Source: Pedobacter frigiditerrae
Lineage (GTDB): Bacteria > Bacteroidota > Bacteroidia > Sphingobacteriales > Sphingobacteriaceae
Direction of reading: 5' to 3'
DNA length: 64,000 bases
NCBI RefSeq assembly: GCF_004331645.1
Contig: NZ_SJSK01000002.1
Location: 868,001 to 932,000 of the forward strand
The notes below the pieces were generated by a model. The model searched no databases, was not told where the DNA came from, and was given only the letters and a program-made list of their open reading frames with translations. This document shows positions 47,301-55,631 of the stretch, piece by piece. A program made the translations under genes and the position numbers. The first letter of the stretch is position 1, and each line of letters starts with the position of its first letter.

Positions 47301-49289
47301 ATGAAAACGCTATTCTCAATTTTGCTTTTTGTAGGAGTTAGTTCTGCTTATGCACAGGTTTTACCAAGCGATACCGTCCCTGCAATTATCAATTACACCA
47401 CAGAAAATGGCATCACTAAATTTACATCAGAATTAAGGCCTTTAAGGCAAATTGCAGGTGCGCCTGCCCCATTCTATACTTATTTTTGGGAGTTTGGTGA
47501 TGGAGGTTTTAGTTTCGAAAAAGACCCAATTCATATTTACAAAGGCAAAGACCCAATTCTAGCTAGACTTTATGCCACCAACAATTACGATGATGGTAAA
47601 CGTCCGCCAACTAAACCAAAGCCAATTATTAAACCTAACACTACAAGTAGACCTATGATGGCTTCCAATTCTACCGAGCCCTCATTATTTAAAATGGGTG
47701 GCAACATAGAACTGAAAAGCAATTGTATGCCCAAACCAGGCGATGACATGATGATTGTTTTTGGTTATAGAAACAAAGCAGAAAATGGTCAACAGAATTT
47801 AAATGGTACAGTTGCCCTTTTATTTAATGATAAGGAGTTTGCCAATAACAATTTCGTGCTGGCAGAAACGAGAGCATATCATGAAGAAAAGAAAGCGGAC
47901 TTAAAACCATTATTAAACACTGCTTATTTGCCAATAAAAAAGAACAACCCAGCACTATATTATGCTTCGCTAAATGGGATGCAATTTAGTGCCGATGAAA
48001 AAATACTGTTAAGTGATAAAGCAAAGGATTTCAAAAGCAGTGAAACTTGGCGTTTCGAAAACCTGAAACAAAATGAAGAGCGTTTTCTGTTCATGCATTT
48101 TAAAACAACACCAGAAATGCTAAAGGATACGAATGCAGTAGTAAGGATTACAGCTGTTTTTATTCCTGATAATCCTTTGGTAGAAAAGGAGTTTTTTAAC
48201 ATGGAACTGCAGATTGTGGCTTCTCATGACCCTAATAAAATGGTACTCAGAAAAACCAGGATGAACTATCGTTTTACAGGAAAAAATAGAGAATTAACTT
48301 ATAAAATACGTTTCCAAAACACAGGTAAAGGGCCTGCAAAAAAAGTTGATGTAGCGGTAAATATCTCTGAAGTGTTTAATCAGGAAACGATAAAAATTAC
48401 CAAAACCAAACCTGAAGTAATCAATTGCGATTCTGCATATACCAATCAGAGTTGCATTAAAACCATTAAAGGTACTGATAGTGTCCACTTTGTGTTTAGC
48501 AATATTTATTTACCAGGTTTACAGCAAAAAGGGGTAAATGATGCCGACTCTACCATGGGTTTTGTAGAATATAAAATCAAGTTTAAGGAAAAGCCTAAAA
48601 AGCTACCCATTAAAAGTGGTGCCGCCATTGTATTTGATAAAAACGAACCCATTTATACCAATAGGGCTGTCGGCCGATTTAAAATGGGCCTATCTCCAGG
48701 CATAATCATTGGTTATGGTTTCCCTTTTGAAACCGACAATAAAAATTACCTGAACAGCAAAAACGTAGTTATTGGCGGCAGTTTAGCACCCTATGCACCA
48801 CACCGATATTATTGGCAGGCCGAACTATACCTAAGCTCGTTTAAAGAAAGTGCAGATTTAGTGAGTTCAAGTGGCCCAGGAAAAGATACTCTCATTAACA
48901 GAATCCCTTACCGAATATTGAACAAGGACTATACAAAATTTAGAAAAGTAACTACCGTTAATTTAGTCCCTGCCCAAATGAGGTATAACATTAGCAAATA
49001 TATTGGTGCTGGTGCAGGTGCTTTGGTTTCGTTAGATATTTACAACAAAAACACCGATGTACTTGATTATAAGTTGAGCACTCAAAGTGCCAATGGTACA
49101 AGCACAGATTCTGATTTAAAGGTAATTGCCAACGAATTAAAGCAGCATTTCGCTAATGCTAGAGTTTCCTTTTTTGCTGATGTGCAATTAGGCTTGGTAA
49201 GGGTTGGCCCATCAATTGGCTTTAGGTATCTCTTCGATCCAAAAACAGATAACAATAGAATGGCAACTTATGTTACTTGGAAGTTTTGA
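47301..49289 (+). CDS. Exported PKD-domain protein, 662 residues
   Basis: A signal peptide (MKTLFSILLFVGVSSAYA) precedes a PKD domain (about residues 30-95, YTYFWEFGDGGFSFEKDPIH). A proline/lysine-rich linker (KRPPTKPKPIIKPNTTSRP) follows, then a beta-rich region with a DUF11-like segment (LTYKIRFQNTGKGPAKKVDV). The last 200 residues (MGLSPGIIIGYGFPFE to MATYVTWKF) look like an outer-membrane beta structure. No type IX sorting signal is seen; the terminal aromatic residue fits an outer-membrane barrel. The neighbours are a lipoprotein and a CHAT protein, so an envelope complex is possible. Confidence 0.78.
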   Translation: MKTLFSILLFVGVSSAYAQVLPSDTVPAIINYTTENGITKFTSELRPLRQIAGAPAPFYTYFWEFGDGGFSFEKDPIHIYKGKDPILARLYATNNYDDGKRPPTKPKPIIKPNTTSRPMMASNSTEPSLFKMGGNIELKSNCMPKPGDDMMIVFGYRNKAENGQQNLNGTVALLFNDKEFANNNFVLAETRAYHEEKKADLKPLLNTAYLPIKKNNPALYYASLNGMQFSADEKILLSDKAKDFKSSETWRFENLKQNEERFLFMHFKTTPEMLKDTNAVVRITAVFIPDNPLVEKEFFNMELQIVASHDPNKMVLRKTRMNYRFTGKNRELTYKIRFQNTGKGPAKKVDVAVNISEVFNQETIKITKTKPEVINCDSAYTNQSCIKTIKGTDSVHFVFSNIYLPGLQQKGVNDADSTMGFVEYKIKFKEKPKKLPIKSGAAIVFDKNEPIYTNRAVGRFKMGLSPGIIIGYGFPFETDNKNYLNSKNVVIGGSLAPYAPHRYYWQAELYLSSFKESADLVSSSGPGKDTLINRIPYRILNKDYTKFRKVTTVNLVPAQMRYNISKYIGAGAGALVSLDIYNKNTDVLDYKLSTQSANGTSTDSDLKVIANELKQHFANARVSFFADVQLGLVRVGPSIGFRYLFDPKTDNNRMATYVTWKF

Positions 49290-49290
49290 G

Positions 49291-49332
49291 TTTAGGGTTT
49301 AGGGTTTAGGGTTTAGGGTTTAGGGTTTAGGG
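49291..49332 (+). repeat. Six exact TTTAGGG tandem repeats
   Basis: Six 7-bp units in register start two bases after the PKD-gene stop codon. The six GGG runs could form a G-quadruplex in DNA or in the message. Confidence 0.95.
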
Positions 49333-49437
49333 TGATTAGAAATGGTTAGTTGCTAAGGTTTAACACTTATATTTCTAAATGCTAACTACTATATACTAAC
49401 TACTTTTTATTAAATTAGCTGAACTGCAATCCCTTTC

Positions 49438-52110
49438 ATGCGTTTGGTACGATTACGTTTTACATTTTTAACGTTACTTATTTGCTCAAGTATTTTCTTA
49501 TTTGCGCAGGGCGATGCCATTCAGAAAAAACTAGATTCATTTAAGCAAAAGGATAATTTAAGCGACTGGATTTATGAGCGATTAAATTATGTGACGGAAA
49601 ATCCGCAGTTGCGATTAGCTTATTTGATGGAAACACAAAGTAAGGCTTGGCGTAAAGCAAAAACAGCTAGTGAGCATTATGTTTGGCTAAATCTATTAAG
49701 TACACAAGGTTATTATCAATTGTTAGATGGAAATATATTGAGTTCCATTAATAGTTACGAAGCTGCATTTGATTATTACCTTAAAAATAAAGTAGCTGAT
49801 TACGATATTGTAGAGTACACCTTTAAACCACTTAGTAATAATTATACTAGACTGGGGGATTACGAGAAAGCCGTATACCTACAACAACGCTCTATCAGCT
49901 TCCTTTTAAGAAAAAATGATTTACCAGAAAATATTGCATTATTATACAGCAATATGGCCATTTCCTATCGCTCAATGGGCAACTTAAACGAAGCGGAGAA
50001 AAGTATAAATGCAGGCTTAAAATTAGCCAAGCAAAACAGTAAAGTAAACATCATCTTAAACAATATATTGGCTGGTATTCTATTTGACAAAAAAGAGTAT
50101 GCCACTGCAGCAAAGCTGATTGAGCTTAATATTTCAAAACAGAAAAACATCAATCAAGATAATGCTTATTGGTTAATGGGTTCTTATACTTATGCAGGAG
50201 ATATTTTTAGGGAATTAAACAAACTATCGCAAGCTGAAAGCTATTTCAGTAAAGCTTTAAACATCCTTAACAAATATTATAATGGAACTAGATTAAGGGA
50301 AAAGGCAAATATCCTTACTCAATTAGGCAGTATTAAATTATTAGCAAAGGAACCTCAATTAGCAATTGCTTATTTTAATGAGACATTGACTACTTTAAGA
50401 ATAACTAACCTAAACAAAGTAGATGTTAACAAAATATACGGAGATAACATGGTTGTTAATGTTTTTCAGGAAATGGCGGGGGCTAATCTACAATTAAACA
50501 AACCTAAAGAAGCTTATCAATACATTAAGTTGGCTTTGCTTTCTGCAGACAAAATCAGGAATGAATTTGCAGATGACAAGACAAAGGAACGTTTACAGGT
50601 TAGTCTCAAACTGATAGCTGAAAAAGGTATTGAAATCACTTTTAACCTTTATCAGCAAACTAAGGATAAATCGCTTCTAAATGAAATTTTAAACCTGGCA
50701 GAACAAAGCAAAAGCAGAACATTATTAGACCAGATCAACAGAAACCAGGTTCTTGCTGCTGCTAACCAAAAAGATTCGCTCTTCATTAAAAAACAAGCTT
50801 ATGAAAAAGCTATCATTTATAATGAAAAACAGGAAATTGAAGGTAAGAGCAACAAGAGTTCTACAGAAACAGCCAAGTTGAAATACTTTTTGGCGCTGGT
50901 AAACAAACAAATCAAGCAAACGCATAAACAATTTAATAGTGATAGATTTAACACCCCAATTACGAAAGTACTATTGGCTTTGCCCAATCAAAAGATAATT
51001 GAATATTTCTTTGGGAAGGATGCGGTTTACATCATTGACATCAATAACAGACAGGTTAACAATGTCATCAAACTGGATAATTCTAGACTAATAAAAACTG
51101 CAATCCAAACCTATGCAAACACTTATTTTCAGCATGGTGCTGATGCGATGATCAATGAACCAAAAGCATTTTATTTAGCTTCCCATCAAATTTACCAAAC
51201 CATTCTCCGTGGAATTAAACTTCAAAAAAACGAATCTGTTATCATAGTACCAGATGATGTTTTGGGCTTCATTTCTTTTGATGGCTTAATAACCGACAAA
51301 AATTATAAACCTAGCATTTCAAGCTGGCCATTTCTAATCAAAAGCAACAGTTTAACCTATGCTTTTTCTTTGAAAACGTTAATCGCTCAGAAGAAAGCGT
51401 CGAGTGCAAAAAACTTTACTGGGCTTTTCATTACACATCAAAAAAATGGTTTAAAGCCTTTACAAGCAGTTGAAGATGAAGCGGTGGCTATTAAAAAAGT
51501 ACTAAAGGGAGATTTTCTATTTAATGAAAAAGTGAATAGCGCTATGCTTAATAAGACTTTTGAGAATAGTCAGGTATTACATATAGGTACCCACGCCTAT
51601 TTATCTGGTAAAAATCAAGAGCCAACATTAGACCTAGGTAAGGAAAAACTATTCTTGTTTGAACTCTCAGCAAAAAAGCAAGCACCATCTTTAGTTGTTT
51701 TAAGCGCTTGCCGAACAGCAGATGGTTTATTGGCCAATGGCGAAGGGATAATTAGCTTATCACGGGGTTTTATTGCAATTGGCACACCTGCAACAATTGC
51801 GGGCTTATGGAATGTAAATGATGTAGTTGCTTCGGTGATCATAGGCGATTTCTATAAACATATAGTTAGCCACAAAAGCAATGGTGAAGCCTTACATCAG
51901 ACAAAAATTGATTGGCTAAACAAGCCTCAAAATAACAATGCTTTTTACTTGCCTTATTATTGGGATAACCTCATTTATATGGGAACAGACCAGCATATAG
52001 AATTGACTAGTGCTACAAATTGGGGGCTGATTTGGGGTGTTGGAGCTGTTTTTGTTATATTATTAGCGATGATATTAGTTTTAAGGAGGGGAATTGGTAG
52101 GGCGAATTAA
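49438..52110 (+). CDS. TPR-CHAT caspase-like protease with C-terminal membrane anchor
   Basis: The 890-residue protein has a signal peptide (LTLLICSSIFLFAQ), many tetratricopeptide repeats (about residues 90-420, for example YSNMAISYRSMGNLNEAEKSI), a helical linker, and a CHAT domain. The CHAT catalytic pair is visible: His719 in HIGTHAYLSG and Cys758 in VLSACRTADG, followed by GEGIISLSRGFIAIG and GLWNVND. A C-terminal membrane span (about 863-882) with a basic tail follows. CHAT domains are separase/caspase-like peptidases. With signal and anchor, the protease would face the periplasm. It follows the PKD gene after the TTTAGGG repeats. Its substrate is unknown; the neighbouring envelope proteins are candidates. 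Confidence 0.92.
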   Translation: MRLVRLRFTFLTLLICSSIFLFAQGDAIQKKLDSFKQKDNLSDWIYERLNYVTENPQLRLAYLMETQSKAWRKAKTASEHYVWLNLLSTQGYYQLLDGNILSSINSYEAAFDYYLKNKVADYDIVEYTFKPLSNNYTRLGDYEKAVYLQQRSISFLLRKNDLPENIALLYSNMAISYRSMGNLNEAEKSINAGLKLAKQNSKVNIILNNILAGILFDKKEYATAAKLIELNISKQKNINQDNAYWLMGSYTYAGDIFRELNKLSQAESYFSKALNILNKYYNGTRLREKANILTQLGSIKLLAKEPQLAIAYFNETLTTLRITNLNKVDVNKIYGDNMVVNVFQEMAGANLQLNKPKEAYQYIKLALLSADKIRNEFADDKTKERLQVSLKLIAEKGIEITFNLYQQTKDKSLLNEILNLAEQSKSRTLLDQINRNQVLAAANQKDSLFIKKQAYEKAIIYNEKQEIEGKSNKSSTETAKLKYFLALVNKQIKQTHKQFNSDRFNTPITKVLLALPNQKIIEYFFGKDAVYIIDINNRQVNNVIKLDNSRLIKTAIQTYANTYFQHGADAMINEPKAFYLASHQIYQTILRGIKLQKNESVIIVPDDVLGFISFDGLITDKNYKPSISSWPFLIKSNSLTYAFSLKTLIAQKKASSAKNFTGLFITHQKNGLKPLQAVEDEAVAIKKVLKGDFLFNEKVNSAMLNKTFENSQVLHIGTHAYLSGKNQEPTLDLGKEKLFLFELSAKKQAPSLVVLSACRTADGLLANGEGIISLSRGFIAIGTPATIAGLWNVNDVVASVIIGDFYKHIVSHKSNGEALHQTKIDWLNKPQNNNAFYLPYYWDNLIYMGTDQHIELTSATNWGLIWGVGAVFVILLAMILVLRRGIGRAN

Positions 52111-52134
52111 CATCGAGTGACGACCTTAACTATC

Positions 52135-52494
52135 TCACTTCACCTTAAAAAACAATTTCTGAGGAATATAATCGAAAACAAAACTTGTTACTTCGCAAAG
52201 CCATAGTTTTAAGTCTATTTTCTCAGATTGATAGGTCTCCAAATAATAAATCCCTCCACCACCCAGATTCTCTTCTCTAATGCGCAATAGCGTCAAGGTT
52301 TCAGCATTGGCAAAAGGTTCATCAGCCATTTCGATTTCTACCTTATCGGTATTCTTGCTAATTAAATCCAACCATTGATCTGCACCTTCAATCATTTGCA
52401 AATCTTCGGGGTCGCCTTTCCATTCTGGCAAAGTTAACCACCATTCGGATTTATCTTTTTTGTTAAACTCGAAGTTTCTTTTTAGCATTGACAT
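52135..52494 (-). CDS. Uncharacterised small protein (119 residues)
   Basis: A soluble acidic protein with EWWLTLPEWKGDPEDLQMIEGADQW and LWLCEVTSFVFDYIPQKLFFK. The tryptophan-rich start and length recall a Bacteroidetes DUF family (possibly DUF6717), but I am not certain. It lies after the branching-enzyme gene on the same strand, separated by a repeat hairpin that may terminate or process the message. No signal peptide or membrane segment. Confidence 0.7.
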   Translation of the reverse strand: MSMLKRNFEFNKKDKSEWWLTLPEWKGDPEDLQMIEGADQWLDLISKNTDKVEIEMADEPFANAETLTLLRIREENLGGGGIYYLETYQSEKIDLKLWLCEVTSFVFDYIPQKLFFKVK

Positions 52495-52506
52495 TATTTA
52501 CAATAT

Positions 52507-52574
52507 GCGTCACCCTGAATTCATTTCAGGGTCTTTCCTGCAAGCCAGATGCTGAAATAAATTCAGCATGACGC
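52507..52574. repeat. REP-like imperfect long hairpin
   Basis: The outer 23 bases of each side pair at 20 positions (starting GCGTCA and ending TGACGC), with inner words CTGAAT and ATTCAG. It lies between the branching enzyme and the small hypothetical gene. This is typical of interspersed palindromes of the genus. Confidence 0.65.
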
Positions 52575-52579
52575 TATAA

Positions 52580-54592
52580 TTAACTAATTCCTTTTTTAAA
52601 AACACATACCGCTAAAGGTGGAACGTTGATTGAAATTGATTGCGGATGGTTATTATAGTCAATATTTTCGGTATCAAACAGTCCTTCATTTAGTTTACCA
52701 CTACCATAAAACTCAACTGCATCGGTATTAAAGATTTCTTTCCATTTCCCTTTCATCGGCATACCTACCCTAAAGTTTTCGCGGTAAACTGGCGTGAGAT
52801 TAAGTACAATGACCAAAGTATCCTTTGCCTTTTCTGCCTTTCTTGCATACACATAAATCGAGCTATCTGCATTATCTGCATCAATCCACTCAAAGCCTTC
52901 ATAAGAGAAATTATATTTGTATAAAGCCGGTTCGTTGCGGTAAAGGAAGTTTAAAGCCCTAACCAATTGCTGCATTCCAGCGTGTGGAGGATATTGCAAT
53001 AAATCCCAGCTTAATGATTCGGTAAAATTCCACTCGTTGGTTTGTGCAAATTCATTACCCATGAACAACAACTTAGTACCAGGATGGGTAAACATGTAAG
53101 CATACAATACACGAAGATTAGCAAACTTTTGCCATTCGTCTCCAGGCATTTTATAAATCATTGATGACTTACCATGCACTACTTCATCGTGCGAAAAAGG
53201 CAGCATAAAGTTTTCGGTAAAAGCATAAGTCATACTAAATGTCAATTGATGGTGATGATGTTTTCTGGCAATTGGATCATTCTTGAAATACTTTAAAGTA
53301 TCATTCATCCAACCCATCATCCACTTCATTCCGAAGCCTAAACCACCTGCATAAACTGGTCTGGTTACACCATCAAATGTGCTGCTTTCTTCTGCAATGG
53401 TGTGTACGCCTTTATAATTGCCATAAATGGCTTCATTTAAATCTTTCAGAAACTGGATTGCGCCCAAATTCTCGCTTCCACCATATTCATTTGTCCCTGC
53501 TTCTTCTGCTGTTCTAGAAAAGTCGAAATATAACATAGATGCTACTGCATCAACTCTTAAACCATCTGCATGGAATTGATCAATCCAGAACATCGCATTG
53601 CTAATTAAAAAAGAGCGGACTTCATTTCTATCATAGTTGAAGATGTAAGATTTCCAATCGGGATGAAATCCTTTGCGCATATCTGCATGCTCAAACAAAT
53701 GCGTCCCATCGAAATTGAACAAACCATTTGCGTCTCCTGGAAAGTGTGATGGAACCCAGTCTAAAATTACTGCAATATTGTTTTTGTGTAATTCCTCTAT
53801 CAGATACATCAAATCTTGTGGAGAACCATGTCTAGAACTAGCGGCAAAATATCCAGTGATCTGATATCCCCAAGATGGGTAATATGGATATTCCATGATG
53901 GGCAATAACTCAACATGCGTAAAGCCCATTTCTAAAATATATGGGACAAGCGTATTCGCTATTTCGCCATAACTTAAAACCCGCTCTGAATTACTTGGGT
54001 CGCGTTGCCAAGAACCTAAATGTAGCTCATAAACGGATATAGGTTGGTCTAAAGCATTTAATTTAGGTCGTTTAGTAAGCCAAGCTTTATCTTTCCAAGT
54101 ATAATCTGTATCCCAAACTATGGAAGCTTTTTGAGGCGGGTGTTCCCATCTTAACGCATAAGGGTCTCCCTTTTCTAAATCACTGTCATCAAAACCTTTG
54201 ATGTAGTATTTATAAACTTCACCTTTCCCTACAAAAGGGATAAAACCTTCCCAAATACCAGAAGCATCCCAACGTTTATATAAAGGATGACTTTCTCTAG
54301 CCCAACTATTAAAGCCGCCAATTACTGCTACTTCTTGTGCATTCGGTGCCCAAACTGCAAAATAAGTTCCAGCGGTCTTATTTACAGTTAGCAAGTGAGC
54401 ACCCATTTTTTCGTATAAACGGAAATGTTTTCCAGATACGAAAAGGGCTATATCAAAATCGGTTAACAGACTATGCACCCAAACACTTCTAGAATAATCT
54501 GCAAATGGGTTTTCTTTTTTTGGCACGGCTACTTTTTTAACTGCTGCAGTAGTTTTTGTTGGAGTAGTTTTTTTAGTACTTGCCATGTTCAT
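52580..54592 (-). CDS. glgB: 1,4-alpha-glucan branching enzyme (GH13)
   Basis: The 670-residue enzyme forms alpha-1,6 branches in glycogen. After a basic N-terminal tail (KKTTPTKTTAAVKKVAVPKK) there is a CBM48-like domain (about residues 70-160, YFAVWAPNAQEVAVIGGFNSW). A GH13 barrel follows: DWVPSHF, the nucleophile aspartate in DGLRVDAVASMLYFDFS, the acid glutamate in IAEESST, and FSHDEVVHGK. The C-terminal all-beta domain ends with VPPLAVCVFKK. It belongs to the maltose/glycogen group on this strand. No glgA or glgC is in the window. The upstream ABC pair is 64 bases away, so co-transcription is possible but not certain. Confidence 0.95.
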   Translation of the reverse strand: MNMASTKKTTPTKTTAAVKKVAVPKKENPFADYSRSVWVHSLLTDFDIALFVSGKHFRLYEKMGAHLLTVNKTAGTYFAVWAPNAQEVAVIGGFNSWARESHPLYKRWDASGIWEGFIPFVGKGEVYKYYIKGFDDSDLEKGDPYALRWEHPPQKASIVWDTDYTWKDKAWLTKRPKLNALDQPISVYELHLGSWQRDPSNSERVLSYGEIANTLVPYILEMGFTHVELLPIMEYPYYPSWGYQITGYFAASSRHGSPQDLMYLIEELHKNNIAVILDWVPSHFPGDANGLFNFDGTHLFEHADMRKGFHPDWKSYIFNYDRNEVRSFLISNAMFWIDQFHADGLRVDAVASMLYFDFSRTAEEAGTNEYGGSENLGAIQFLKDLNEAIYGNYKGVHTIAEESSTFDGVTRPVYAGGLGFGMKWMMGWMNDTLKYFKNDPIARKHHHHQLTFSMTYAFTENFMLPFSHDEVVHGKSSMIYKMPGDEWQKFANLRVLYAYMFTHPGTKLLFMGNEFAQTNEWNFTESLSWDLLQYPPHAGMQQLVRALNFLYRNEPALYKYNFSYEGFEWIDADNADSSIYVYARKAEKAKDTLVIVLNLTPVYRENFRVGMPMKGKWKEIFNTDAVEFYGSGKLNEGLFDTENIDYNNHPQSISINVPPLAVCVFKKGIS

Positions 54593-54656
54593 AGTTGATT
54601 AGATTGCTGTAATTTACTTTTTTTAACCTTAGTTTATAAGATTTATTTAAAAAAAA

Positions 54657-55307
54657 TTAACTAGGCAAATATCCATTCAATATCAAATCATCTTCAGTAT
54701 TTATGGCATAGTTACAGCCATTATGAATCAAGACAATACGTGTTGACACATCCAAAATCTGTTGATAATAATGATCAGTAACAACGAAACCTTTATGAGC
54801 TTTAAATGCTAAGATATGTTGTTTTAATTCCTCAGCAACTAGCGGAGCCAATTGAGAGAATGGCTCATCTAATAACACATATTTAGCATCGCTATAAATG
54901 ACAAACAATGCTTCTATTAATCTCCTGCTGCCTCCGGATAAATTGCCAACTTTTTCGTTTAAGTTCAACTTAACAACATTTACCTCAAGCAATTGTTCTC
55001 TATAAATATTGGCGTATAATTGGACCAAATCTTTTACTTTAAGATAATGAGGAATGAAATATCCTTGAGGGAGATAAGCAATATGTTTAGATAAATATCC
55101 TTTTAATGTAAATTGCCCATCAATTTTAAGATGTATGAATCGAGGTTTTATATCACCAAAAATAATCTTCAACAGGGTTGATTTCCCAGAACCATTTCTG
55201 CCTAACAATCCCACTACTTCGCCAATCTTACAGTTTAAAAAAATACTGCTGAGTACCTCTCTTTCACCATAGCGATGGTTTACGCTATCAATATATAGCT
55301 CTTGCAT
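54657..55307 (-). CDS. ABC transporter ATP-binding protein
   Basis: The 216-residue protein has Walker A GRNGSGKST at residues 36-44, the Q-loop near LPQGYF (79-84), the signature LSGGS at 123-127, and Walker B YVLLDEP at 143-149, followed by the late histidine region VVTDHYY. It is shorter than the usual length of such subunits. Its start lies inside the gene for a 110-residue membrane protein (28-base overlap), so the two are translationally coupled. Together they could be a minimal export or signalling ABC module; the substrate is unknown. It sits inside the glucan gene group. Confidence 0.9.
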   Translation of the reverse strand: MQELYIDSVNHRYGEREVLSSIFLNCKIGEVVGLLGRNGSGKSTLLKIIFGDIKPRFIHLKIDGQFTLKGYLSKHIAYLPQGYFIPHYLKVKDLVQLYANIYREQLLEVNVVKLNLNEKVGNLSGGSRRLIEALFVIYSDAKYVLLDEPFSQLAPLVAEELKQHILAFKAHKGFVVTDHYYQQILDVSTRIVLIHNGCNYAINTEDDLILNGYLPS

Positions 55308-55612
55308 ACAAAGGAAATTAATAAAAGCGAAAGGAAAACAATAAAGTCGACACTAAAGAGTAAAGAAAATATCTTTCTATAACCAAGGCCTAAATTGCGA
55401 TAGTAGAAACTTCTTTGTGTGAAAAACAACTTCTCTATCCCAAATGTAATGGCATAAGCCATTGCTTTAAAAGCTAAGGCTAAATTATACAAAGCAACTT
55501 TATCAAATCCTTTTAAAAGAAAGAGATAGGCAAAAAATAGGCTGAGGGATAAATTAAGAAATAGAACTAGTTTGAAATGATGAGTGTAGATGAATATCAA
55601 TCTCTTAAACAT
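55280..55612 (-). CDS. Small membrane protein, probable partner of the ABC ATPase (110 residues)
   Basis: The protein is almost entirely hydrophobic, with three probable spans (LVLFLNLSLSLFFAYLFLL, the middle segment around NLALAFKAMAYAITFGI, and FSLLFSVDFIVFLSLLLIS). Three spans are fewer than a normal ABC permease has, so an oligomer or a partial permease is likely. The gene overlaps the ATPase gene and begins 19 bases after the stop of the GH31 gene, within the same transcription unit. I recognise no family. It could also be an integral accessory of a larger transporter encoded elsewhere. Confidence 0.8.
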   Translation of the reverse strand: MFKRLIFIYTHHFKLVLFLNLSLSLFFAYLFLLKGFDKVALYNLALAFKAMAYAITFGIEKLFFTQRSFYYRNLGLGYRKIFSLLFSVDFIVFLSLLLISFVCKSYILIA

Positions 55613-55631
55613 AGTTCTATTTCCTTAAACT

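Noticed and set aside
49291..49332. TTTAGGG repeats as a sign of eukaryotic contamination
   Set aside because: Both sides are continuous bacterial genes of the same style, so a plant telomere origin is unlikely.
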